A program made the translations under genes and the position numbers. The notes under the pieces are model-generated. The model was given only the letters and a program-made list of their open reading frames with translations. It had not been told where the DNA came from and made no database searches. Source: Cognatishimia activa (GTDB lineage Bacteria > Pseudomonadota > Alphaproteobacteria > Rhodobacterales > Rhodobacteraceae). Taken from it: a DNA stretch of 64,000 bases. Numbering within the stretch: position 1 is the first letter of the stretch; every line of letters begins with the position of its first letter. This document shows, in pieces, positions 44,982 to 52,897 of the stretch. The stretch is taken from assembly GCF_026016445.1 (NCBI RefSeq), contig NZ_CP096147.1, positions 3,074,501-3,138,500 of the forward strand, given 5' to 3'.

Positions 44982-46273
44982 TCCGTACTATTCTGGCCGC
45001 CGTTATCGCAGTTGCTGCAATTCCCGCAAATGCAGAGGTTGATATTCAAGAAGTTATCAGCCCGAACGGAACCAAGGCTTGGCTTGTCGAGGAAAGCTCA
45101 ATTCCTTTCGTGGCATTGAACGTCTGGTTCCAGGGTGGTGGCACATTGGATTTACCCGGCAAACGTGGTGCCACGAATCTGATGGTTGGCCTGCTTGAGG
45201 AAGGCACGGGCGACATGGACGCGCAAGACTTTGCGAGGGAAGCCGAGGAGTTGGCAGCTGAATTTGACTATGAAGCCTATGACGATGTTGTTGCCATCTC
45301 GGCCCGCTTTCTGACCGAGAATCGTGATGAGGCCGTGGCTCTGCTACGCAAATCCGTTGTGGAACCACGTTTTGATCAGGTGTCTGTGGATCGCGTCCGG
45401 GAACAAGTCTTGTCGATCATTCGGTCCGACGCAAAGGACCCGGATCGTATTGCCAGCCAAACGTTCGATGCCCTGGCCTTTGAAGGCCATCCCTATGCGA
45501 CATCCTTGAATGGTACTGAAGACAGTGTTTCTGCCCTGACACGAGATGACATTGTAACAGCACATCAAAACGCGATGGCACTCGACAATGTGTACGTTTC
45601 TGCGGTCGGCGATATCACAGCTGAAGAACTCGGTCTGTTGTTGGACGACCTACTGGACGGATTGCCTGAAACATCCGCCGCGCTGCCAGGAGAGGCTGAA
45701 TATCAGCTCGCTGGAGGCGAAACCGTTGTTAATTTTGCAACGCCACAATCGGTTGCGATCTTTGGGCACGAAGGCATTGAACGCGATGATCCTGATTTTT
45801 TTGCTGCCTATGTCCTGAACCAAATCCTTGGTGGCTCAGGCTTTGAAAGTCGATTGATGGAGGAAGTGCGCGAGAAGCGAGGTCTGACCTATGGTGTCAG
45901 TTCCTTCCTTATCTCTAAGGACCACGGCGAACTCTACCTTGGGCAGGTCGCTTCTGCGAATGACCGGATTGGTCAGGCAATCGAAGTGATCCGCAGTGAA
46001 TGGCAGCGCATGGCAGAGCAGGGGCCATCCGCGGACGAACTTATGCGTGCGAAGACCTATCTGACGGGAGCTTACCCGCTGCGGTTTGACGGCAACGGTC
46101 CGATTGCTAACATCCTTGTTGGCATGCAGCTGGATAATCTACCTATCGACTACATTGCGACGCGGAATGACCGTGTGAATGCTGTTTCGATGGAAGATAT
46201 CAAACGCGTGGCAAAACGGATTTTGCGCCCTGAGGATCTGCATTTTGTGATCGTTGGTCAGCCTGAAGGGTAA
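44978..46273 (+). CDS. M16 family peptidase, non-catalytic partner
   Basis: 431 aa with a signal peptide (TILAAVIAVAAIPANA). The HxxEH site is lost: the same place reads NLMVGLLEEGTG. It keeps the C-terminal substrate-binding pair in EKRGLTYGVSSFL (Arg-Tyr). This is the usual inactive half of a two-gene M16 enzyme, supplying the substrate-binding Arg/Tyr in trans. Translationally coupled to the upstream gene. Confidence 0.92.
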   Translation: MIRTILAAVIAVAAIPANAEVDIQEVISPNGTKAWLVEESSIPFVALNVWFQGGGTLDLPGKRGATNLMVGLLEEGTGDMDAQDFAREAEELAAEFDYEAYDDVVAISARFLTENRDEAVALLRKSVVEPRFDQVSVDRVREQVLSIIRSDAKDPDRIASQTFDALAFEGHPYATSLNGTEDSVSALTRDDIVTAHQNAMALDNVYVSAVGDITAEELGLLLDDLLDGLPETSAALPGEAEYQLAGGETVVNFATPQSVAIFGHEGIERDDPDFFAAYVLNQILGGSGFESRLMEEVREKRGLTYGVSSFLISKDHGELYLGQVASANDRIGQAIEVIRSEWQRMAEQGPSADELMRAKTYLTGAYPLRFDGNGPIANILVGMQLDNLPIDYIATRNDRVNAVSMEDIKRVAKRILRPEDLHFVIVGQPEG

Positions 46274-46381
46274 TGCCAGAGAGCCGCTACGCTCGTTCAG
46301 ACACCGCCTTTTCCGGTCAGGACAGCAGTATGTGCTAAACTTATGCCTACGATGAGTCTCGGTGCAAAATAGGGAGCCATC

Positions 46382-46903
46382 ATGATTGCCGATTTTGAAA
46401 CGGATCGCTTGCGGGTCCGAAACTGGCAAGACGTGTTGTCTTCCGGTGAAGCACCGCCTTGGCTTGAAAAAGGCTTGGGCAAGCTGCTTACGCCGAAAGT
46501 CTTGAAGCATTTGCCCCCGTCACTGCAGTTGTCAGGGGCGGATTCAGAACTCGCGGATTGGGTGTCGTTGCAGGCCGGTGCAGGCGATACATTTCTGGTG
46601 CAGGACCGCCATTCTGGCAGTCTGTTAGGACTGCTGATTTTAGCGGCCTTTGGAGAAAGCCCGTCTCCGGTTCAGCTACACATCGGCTACTTGCTGGCAG
46701 AAGAAGCTTGGGGCGCGGGTATCGCAACCGAGCTGGTAGTGGGCTTGGTCAAGCGGGTACCTTCCGGGCGCAACATCACCGTCATGGGTGGCGTAGGGCA
46801 CGATAACCCGGGATCGGCTAAAGTTCTGCAGAAAGCAGGTTTTACAGTGAGTGACGAGTTGTCGACAGACGATACGCAGATGTTTGTTTTAACACTGCCA
46901 TAA
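46382..46903 (+). CDS. GNAT family N-acetyltransferase
   Basis: 173 aa of the RimJ/RimL-like GNAT group. Starts FETDRLRVRNW; the acetyl-CoA loop is seen in HIGYLLAEEAWGAGIATELVVGLV, and the last part GHDNPGSAKVLQKAGFTV is the conserved fourth motif. Acceptor unknown. It stands alone between M16 genes and a convergent reductase. Confidence 0.87.
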   Translation: MIADFETDRLRVRNWQDVLSSGEAPPWLEKGLGKLLTPKVLKHLPPSLQLSGADSELADWVSLQAGAGDTFLVQDRHSGSLLGLLILAAFGESPSPVQLHIGYLLAEEAWGAGIATELVVGLVKRVPSGRNITVMGGVGHDNPGSAKVLQKAGFTVSDELSTDDTQMFVLTLP

Positions 46904-46910
46904 TGCGAAT

Positions 46911-47591
46911 TCAGCCGTCGGTTAAGTCCTGAAAGTCATCCCATTCCAGCACTTCTTCCGATGCGCCCGCGACTAAGCAATTTCGTGCAAAGGACTGCCC
47001 CAGGGTTTTGACGCGGATACCCCGATACCTACGCAACGGTCCGCTAAGCAATGGATTGAGGTGTGGCCAGACCTTCAGAACTATAGCTTGCCCGATACCA
47101 TAACGGTTCGCAGGTGTGAGGATATTGGACGGGTGGAAGAGGCTGAGGCGTTTGAACCCCATTGATCGCAAAGCATTCTCTAGCTCGCCTTTGCTTCGCA
47201 AATAGAAAATACGCGACTTCGCGCTCACTCCGACAGAGGACAACAATTGAAAGTGCTGAGCGCCGGCGTCTTTGACGGCTTGACCGAATGCAATCACGGC
47301 ATCCCGATCAATGCGCAGGAATTCGTCTTTGCTGACCGAGGAAACTCCACCCACGCCAAGCGTGCAGATTGCAACGTCATGGTTGGGAAGAAGGTGTCTG
47401 TACGAATCAGGATCAAGTGGATCAACGACGTGCTCGTCGAATTTTTCTGATTTAACCGCGGTGAAAGGACGGCGCGTGAGCACCGTCACTTTCTCAATCT
47501 CATCCATCACGGCCAACTCGCGCATGACTTCGGTACCAACCGCTCCGGTAGCACCAAGGATCACGACGTGTTTGCCGGATGCGTTTGTCAT
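46911..47591 (-). CDS. NAD(P)-binding atypical SDR-like protein
   Basis: 226 aa. Rossmann fold HVVILGATGAVGTEVMRELA; the active-site region reads LLSSVGVSAKSRIFYLRSKGELENALRS, where the usual YxxxK is replaced by YLRSK. Related to HTATIP2/YbjT-like proteins. Last gene of the deoC-ALDH16 unit, its start overlapping the ALDH stop by 4 nt. Role in that pathway not known. Confidence 0.85.
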   Translation of the reverse strand: MTNASGKHVVILGATGAVGTEVMRELAVMDEIEKVTVLTRRPFTAVKSEKFDEHVVDPLDPDSYRHLLPNHDVAICTLGVGGVSSVSKDEFLRIDRDAVIAFGQAVKDAGAQHFQLLSSVGVSAKSRIFYLRSKGELENALRSMGFKRLSLFHPSNILTPANRYGIGQAIVLKVWPHLNPLLSGPLRRYRGIRVKTLGQSFARNCLVAGASEEVLEWDDFQDLTDG

Positions 47592-49933
47592 TCGCCGTAA
47601 GGGATCCAGATGTTTTTCACTTCTGTCGCGGCCTCAAGGAACTCCTTGCCTTCACCCGCGGCACCCATCCAGTCGCGCGATTGACCGTTGTTGACCCATG
47701 TGCGTTTCAGGTTGCCTGCGCTTGCACCCTCGATGGAGCCAGAAATGTCGCTGCTAGAGAAGCTCCAGACTGCGTCGACATTCAAGTGATCGGCGAGGGT
47801 TTTCGCGAGTTCTTCATGGCTACCAGAGAGAATGTTCACGACGCCCGCAGGGACGTCGGAAGTCTCCAGAACCTGATAGAAGTCGAGTGCCGCCAACGGG
47901 TATGCCTCGGACGCAGTCAGGACCACACGGTTGCCCATAGCAATCGCTGGGGCCATTGCGGAAACCAGACCCAAAAGAGGTGCGTCATCCGAGCATATTG
48001 CGCCAATGACACCGACTGGTTCTTTCATCGCCAAAGCAACACCTCGGATTGGCACACCATGCGCCTGCCCGTCGTATTTGTCCGCCCATGCCGCGTAGGT
48101 AAAGAGACGAGAAATCGCCGCTTGTACTTCTTTGTCGCCACCCTTTTTACCGGTCAGAGCATCAATGCGCGCTGCGAACTCATCGGCGCGGGCAGAGAGG
48201 TTTTCGGCAATGTAGTAAATGATCTGCGCTCGCAGATGTCCTGTGGTTTTGGACCATGCTTTCGCGCCGGCCGCTGCTTCGACCGCGTTACGGATGTCTT
48301 TGCGATTAGCAATCGGCGCTTGGCCCAGCAGCTTTCCATTCTTGGCATAGATATTCTGTGAATACCCACCATCAGGACGCGCCTGTTTGCCACCAATATA
48401 AAGCTTGGCAGTGCGATCCAGAGGATCGACTGGGCCGTCTTCACCCGTGAAAGCTTCGACTTTTGACAGTGCCTTGTTGTTCGCTTTCGGCTTGGTGTAA
48501 GCCGCCAAACCTTCCCAGCCACCTTCGCGTCCAAAGCCGCTTTCACGCACGCCGCCGAAACCGGCTGCCGCATCAAAGAGGTTGGTTGCATTGACCCAGA
48601 CCACACCAGCGGTGAGTTTCGGTGCAATGTCGAGCGCGAGGTTCACGTTTTCCGTCCATAGCGTTGCCGCCAGACCGTATCGCGTGTTGTTCGCGATTTC
48701 GACGGCTTCACCCGGTGTACGGAAGGTCATGGCGCAGAGGACTGGGCCAAAGATTTCTTCCTGCATCAGCTTGGATGCTGTGGATAGACCGGTGATCAGC
48801 GTTGGTGGGTAGAAACAACCTTCGGCTGGCACCGCACTATTCGCGCGATAGATTTCGCCATCGTCATTGCTGTCGACCAGATCAGTGATGGTTTTCAACT
48901 GAACCGGATCGACCACCGCGCCGACGTCGATGCATTTGTCGAGTGGATTGCCGATACGCAGGCCATCCATACGAGCTTTCAGCTTGGTATAGAAACGATC
49001 CGCGATGCCTTCCTGAACCAAGAGGCGAGAGCCCGCGCAGCAGACTTGGCCTTGGTTAAACCAAATCGCATCGACGAGACCTTCGATTGCGCTGTCGATG
49101 TCGGCATCTTCAAAGACGATGTAAGGCGACTTACCACCCAATTCCAAAGTCAGCGCCTTGCCAGAACCGGCAGTTGCTTCGCGGATTCTACGGCCCACGG
49201 AAGTGGAACCAGTGAAGGCGATCTTATCGATGCCTTCGTGGTTCACGATCATCTCGCCCACTGCACCGTCGCCAGTCACGATGTTCACCACGCCTTTCGG
49301 CAGGCCCGCCTGACGGCAGATGTCGGCAAACAGAAGGGCAGTGAGGGAAGTGTACTCGGCTGGTTTCAATACAACGGTGTTGCCCATAGCAATCGCAGGC
49401 GCGATTTTCCAGGCCAGCATCAGAAGCGGGAAGTTCCAAGGGATGATCTGCCCGCAAACCCCCAGCGCTTCGCGATCAGGTAGCTCGCTGTCCATCAGCT
49501 GGGCCATGCCGGCGTGATAGTAGAAGTGACGGTGCACCAGCGGGATATCGATATCGCGGCTTTCGCGAATTGGCTTGCCGTTGTCTAGCGTCTCTAGCAC
49601 CGCAAAAAGACGGCTGTGTTTTTGCACCAATCGCGCAATGGCATAGAGGTAACGCGCACGGTTATGGCCGGGTAGCGCCGCCCATTTCTTTTGCGCTGTG
49701 CGCGCCGCTTTCACTGCAGTGTCGACATCACCCTGAGATGCTTGCGAAAGCTGCGCCAGAACTTCGCCATTGGCTGGGTTCTTGCTGTCAAAGCCTTCCG
49801 CAGGTGCGGTGAACTTGCCGTTGATGAAGTGACCGAATGCCGAGCCTTGATCGACCAGCCACGCCAATGCGTCGGCGGCAGATTCAGGGGCAGGGCCATA
49901 GTCCATGGTTTCGAAGATTTCTTTGACGGTCAT
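47588..49933 (-). CDS. ALDH16-type aldehyde dehydrogenase with C-terminal pseudo-ALDH domain
   Basis: 781 aa, far above the 480-500 aa of a normal ALDH. Residues 30-490 form a complete ALDH: LELGGKSPYIVFEDAD (general base Glu) and FNQGQVCCAGSRL (nucleophile Cys). Residues 510-781 repeat the ALDH fold (VGVIGAICSDDAPLLG, AMGNRVVLTASE) but lack the Glu-Gly-Gly and Cys motifs. This is the ALDH16 plan known from ALDH16A1 and a characterised Loktanella enzyme. With deoC 6 nt upstream it likely oxidises acetaldehyde, or another aldehyde from deoxyribose-5-phosphate cleavage, to an acid. Confidence 0.9.
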   Translation of the reverse strand: MTVKEIFETMDYGPAPESAADALAWLVDQGSAFGHFINGKFTAPAEGFDSKNPANGEVLAQLSQASQGDVDTAVKAARTAQKKWAALPGHNRARYLYAIARLVQKHSRLFAVLETLDNGKPIRESRDIDIPLVHRHFYYHAGMAQLMDSELPDREALGVCGQIIPWNFPLLMLAWKIAPAIAMGNTVVLKPAEYTSLTALLFADICRQAGLPKGVVNIVTGDGAVGEMIVNHEGIDKIAFTGSTSVGRRIREATAGSGKALTLELGGKSPYIVFEDADIDSAIEGLVDAIWFNQGQVCCAGSRLLVQEGIADRFYTKLKARMDGLRIGNPLDKCIDVGAVVDPVQLKTITDLVDSNDDGEIYRANSAVPAEGCFYPPTLITGLSTASKLMQEEIFGPVLCAMTFRTPGEAVEIANNTRYGLAATLWTENVNLALDIAPKLTAGVVWVNATNLFDAAAGFGGVRESGFGREGGWEGLAAYTKPKANNKALSKVEAFTGEDGPVDPLDRTAKLYIGGKQARPDGGYSQNIYAKNGKLLGQAPIANRKDIRNAVEAAAGAKAWSKTTGHLRAQIIYYIAENLSARADEFAARIDALTGKKGGDKEVQAAISRLFTYAAWADKYDGQAHGVPIRGVALAMKEPVGVIGAICSDDAPLLGLVSAMAPAIAMGNRVVLTASEAYPLAALDFYQVLETSDVPAGVVNILSGSHEELAKTLADHLNVDAVWSFSSSDISGSIEGASAGNLKRTWVNNGQSRDWMGAAGEGKEFLEAATEVKNIWIPYGE

Positions 49934-49939
49934 GATCTC

Positions 49940-50932
49940 TTATCCCATCGCGTGGCGGTAGCCCGCCGAGTATTTGCCGGTCACGTGGTGTTCTAACTGG
50001 CGTTCAATGTCGCCCAGAAGCGAAGAAGCGCCAAAGCGGAACAGATCTGGCTGCAGCCAACGATCACCGAGTTCGTCTTTAATCAGCGAAAGATACACGA
50101 GGGCATCTTTTGCTTTGGAAATACCACCCGCTGGTTTGTAGCCGACGCGGAAACCTGTGCGTTCGTAATATTCGCGGATCGCGCGGATCATCACTAACGA
50201 CACGGGCAGAGTCGCGTTCACGCTTTCCTTGCCGGTGGAGGTTTTGATGAAGTCGGAGCCTGCCATCATACAAACAAGCGAGGCTTTATAGACATTACGC
50301 AGGGTGCCAAGCTCACCCGTTGCCAGGATCGCCTTCACGTGTGCATCTCCGCAGGCCTCGCGGAAGGCTTTCATTTCGTCATAGAGCGCCTGCCAATTGC
50401 CCTGCAGTACGTGGCGACGAGAGATTACAATGTCGATCTCAGCCGCGCCTGCCGCAACAGATTGACGGATTTCTTCTACGCGCAGGTGGAAGGGAGAGAG
50501 ACCAGCCGGAAAACCCGTGGACACCGCGGCTACAGGAATGCCTGTACCTTCAGCGGCCGCCACTGCTGTTTCGATCATGTCGTGATAGACGCAGATGGCA
50601 CCGGTGGTCAGGCCAGACATGCCCAGGGCTTGCAGCAACTCTTCACGCACGGGCTGTTTGGCTTTTGCACAAAGACGTTTCACGCGACCTTCGGTGTCAT
50701 CCCCAGCAAGAGTTGTGAGGTCCATCAAAGAAATCGCCTTCAAAAGCCACGCGGCCTGGTGCTCTTTCTTCACAGAACGCCGTCCTGGAAGGGTCTTCGC
50801 GCGGCGCTCGATGGCCGAAGTATTGGCTTGCACGGCGCGAACCCAATCGAGGTCGAGCTCCATGCCGGGATTGCGCGGCTCAACAGCTTGCGGCAGCTGA
50901 TGGGTCGCGTCTTGCTGAATGGTTGTTTGCAT
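49940..50932 (-). CDS. deoC: Deoxyribose-phosphate aldolase
   Basis: 330 aa, long-form DeoC. The Schiff-base Lys is in DFIKTSTGKES, with a second Lys in VGYKPAGGISKAKDA. It splits 2-deoxyribose-5-phosphate to acetaldehyde and glyceraldehyde-3-phosphate. It heads a three-gene minus-strand unit with ALDH16 and the SDR-like gene, giving acetaldehyde oxidation next to its production. Transcription starts in the 184-nt gap shared with sitA. Confidence 0.94.
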   Translation of the reverse strand: MQTTIQQDATHQLPQAVEPRNPGMELDLDWVRAVQANTSAIERRAKTLPGRRSVKKEHQAAWLLKAISLMDLTTLAGDDTEGRVKRLCAKAKQPVREELLQALGMSGLTTGAICVYHDMIETAVAAAEGTGIPVAAVSTGFPAGLSPFHLRVEEIRQSVAAGAAEIDIVISRRHVLQGNWQALYDEMKAFREACGDAHVKAILATGELGTLRNVYKASLVCMMAGSDFIKTSTGKESVNATLPVSLVMIRAIREYYERTGFRVGYKPAGGISKAKDALVYLSLIKDELGDRWLQPDLFRFGASSLLGDIERQLEHHVTGKYSAGYRHAMG

Positions 50933-51038
50933 GACGGTCTCTAAGCTTAGATTGCGGCCAATTATTCATGCATGTTGCACCTTTTCAAGACGCATGAGCG
51001 GCGATTCAGGCAATTTTTTGTCCGATCGGTCAAATATT

Positions 51039-51055
51039 GTTGCGAATAATTCTCA
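51039..51055. promoter_or_regulatory. Upstream Mur/Fur-like box
   Basis: GTTGCGAATAATTCTCA is a near-palindrome (TTGcGAAT-A-ATTCtCAA) repeated 31 bp further on. It matches the type of site bound by the Fur-family manganese regulator Mur in alphaproteobacteria. Confidence 0.68.
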
Positions 51056-51061
51056 ATTGCG

Positions 51062-51090
51062 TTGACAAAGTTGCGAATAATTCTCATATT
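51062..51090 (+). promoter_or_regulatory. sitA promoter
   Basis: TTGACA (51062-51067), a 17-bp spacer and CATATT (51085-51090) give a near-consensus housekeeping promoter 27 nt before the sitA start. The second Mur-like box fills the spacer. Confidence 0.65.
51070..51086. promoter_or_regulatory. Core Mur/Fur-like box
   Basis: Second exact copy of GTTGCGAATAATTCTCA, lying between the -35 and -10 hexamers of the sitA promoter, so binding would block RNA polymerase directly. Confidence 0.72.
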
Positions 51091-51116
51091 CAGTTGCAAG
51101 AAGAAGGAAGCCCGAA

Positions 51117-52070
51117 ATGCGATTCTCTCGCCGAGTGTTTATGACTGTTGCCGCTGCCATACTTGCAGCACCTGTTTGTGCAGCTGAAAAGCTGAACGTC
51201 GTGGCCACTACCGGAATGATCGCGGATGCCGCGCGTCAGGTGGGGGGCGACCTTGTGGATGTACGCGGCCTGATGGGGCCGGGTGTTGATCCGCATGCTT
51301 ACCGTCAAACCCGTACAGACATTGTTGCGATGACCCGTGCGGACTTGGTGCTGTGGCACGGTCTTTACCTGGAAGCGCAGATGGAAGATTTCTTCCATGA
51401 CCTCGAAGGCAAGCGCCGCGTTGTAGCAGTGGCCGAAGGCCTGCCAAAAGATGCGTTGAAGGGGCACGACGATTACGCTGACAAATTTGATCCGCATGTG
51501 TGGATGGACCCGGCGCTGTGGTCTCAGGTTGTCACCGAAGTGCGCGACTCTCTGATTGAACTGCAGCCGGAGTCAAAAGCGGCCTTTGAGGCAAATGCAG
51601 CTGTGCACCTGGAAGAAATTGCAAAGCTGGCGACCTATTCTGACGAGGCGATGTCTACAGTGCCGAATGAAGCCCGTGTGCTGCTGACTGCGCATGATGC
51701 GTTTGGGTACTTTGGCACGGCTTATGGCTTTGAAGTTCTGGGTATCCAGGGCATCTCAACACAGTCCGAAGCAGGCCTGAACCGCATCAGCGAACTGGTG
51801 GACATGCTGGTAGAACGCAAGGTGTCAGCGATCTTCGTGGAAAGCTCTGTGTCTGACCGCAATATTCGCGCGCTGATCGAAGGTGCGGCCGCGAAGGGCC
51901 ATGAGGTTAAAATCGGCGGCGAATTGTTCAGTGATGCCATGGGCGTCGATGGCACTTACGAAGGCACCTATGTCGGCATGATTGACCACAACATCACCGT
52001 GATTGCAGACGCGCTGGGCGGCGAAGTGCCGACCCGTGGAATGCAAGGTAAGCTGAGCGCCGGATCTTAA
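51117..52070 (+). CDS. sitA: Manganese/iron ABC transporter, periplasmic binding protein SitA
   Basis: 317 aa with a signal peptide cleaved near residue 22 (LAAPVCAA). Cluster A-I binding protein: metal ligands expected at His60 (GVDPHAYR), His127 (FDPHVWMDP), His193 (LTAHDAFGYFG) and Asp273 (ELFSDAMG). This His3Asp set is of the TroA/SitA kind, and the His-rich loop of ZnuA is missing, so Mn2+ is the likely main cargo. AAGGAAG lies just upstream. First gene of a four-gene operon. Confidence 0.93.
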   Translation: MRFSRRVFMTVAAAILAAPVCAAEKLNVVATTGMIADAARQVGGDLVDVRGLMGPGVDPHAYRQTRTDIVAMTRADLVLWHGLYLEAQMEDFFHDLEGKRRVVAVAEGLPKDALKGHDDYADKFDPHVWMDPALWSQVVTEVRDSLIELQPESKAAFEANAAVHLEEIAKLATYSDEAMSTVPNEARVLLTAHDAFGYFGTAYGFEVLGIQGISTQSEAGLNRISELVDMLVERKVSAIFVESSVSDRNIRALIEGAAAKGHEVKIGGELFSDAMGVDGTYEGTYVGMIDHNITVIADALGGEVPTRGMQGKLSAGS

Positions 52071-52092
52071 GGGCGGCCTGGGAGGAACGATC

Positions 52093-52896
52093 ATGACATT
52101 GGCATTGGCGACAGAACAGGGTGTTTTGGCCACTGATCCAATTGCGGAAAGCCCCCTGGCGATCCGAGGCATGACTGTGTCCTACGGTGAAAAGCCTGCT
52201 GTATTCTCCGTCGATATGACCGTTGCCGAAGGCGCGATGACAGCCATCATCGGTCCCAACGGTGCGGGTAAGTCCACTCTGCTGAAGGCAGCGTTGGGTG
52301 TGATCAAGCCGCTTGCTGGTAAAGCCACGGTCTATGGTGCCTCTCTGAAGTCACAGCGCGCCTGGATTGCGTATGTGCCGCAACGGGCCAGCGTGGATTG
52401 GGATTTCCCAACCCGCGTTTTGGATGTTGTTATGATGGGTCTCTATCGAGAGCTTGGCCTGCTGCGTCGTATGAAAGCGCGCCATATCGCAAAGGCGACA
52501 GAATGCCTTGAACGCGTTGGTATGGCGGATTTCGCAGACCGTCAGATTGGCCAGCTCTCGGGTGGCCAACAGCAACGTGTATTTTTGGCCCGTGCCCTGG
52601 CGCAGGGAGCAGATCTCTATTTGCTTGATGAACCCTTTGCTGGTGTTGATGCTGCCACGGAAAAAGCGATTATCTCTGTTCTGAAGTCGCTCAAGAATGA
52701 AGGTAAAACCGTTGTGTCGGTGCACCATGATCTTGCGACAGTGACTGAGTATTTCGACAACGTCTTTTTGATCAACACACGCAAGGTCGCGGAAGGTCCG
52801 GTTGCTACGACCTTCACATCAGAAAATCTGAGCGCTGCTTATGGCGGGCGCCTCGCGATGGCGCAAATCGACCAGCTGGATCTCGCGGCGGGCTGA
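52093..52896 (+). CDS. sitB: Manganese/iron ABC transporter ATPase SitB
   Basis: 267 aa. Walker A IIGPNGAGKST (54-62), signature QLSGGQQQRVFLARAL, Walker B LYLLDEPFAGVD, and the H-loop VSVHHDLATV. Energises import with the two permeases downstream. GGGAGGAACG precedes the start; 22 nt separate it from sitA and 1 nt from sitC. Confidence 0.95.
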   Translation: MTLALATEQGVLATDPIAESPLAIRGMTVSYGEKPAVFSVDMTVAEGAMTAIIGPNGAGKSTLLKAALGVIKPLAGKATVYGASLKSQRAWIAYVPQRASVDWDFPTRVLDVVMMGLYRELGLLRRMKARHIAKATECLERVGMADFADRQIGQLSGGQQQRVFLARALAQGADLYLLDEPFAGVDAATEKAIISVLKSLKNEGKTVVSVHHDLATVTEYFDNVFLINTRKVAEGPVATTFTSENLSAAYGGRLAMAQIDQLDLAAG

Positions 52897-52897
52897 C

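Noticed and set aside
44978..46273. Second active M16 protease
   Set aside because: The HxxEH zinc site is replaced by NLMVGLLEEG, so it is the non-catalytic partner.
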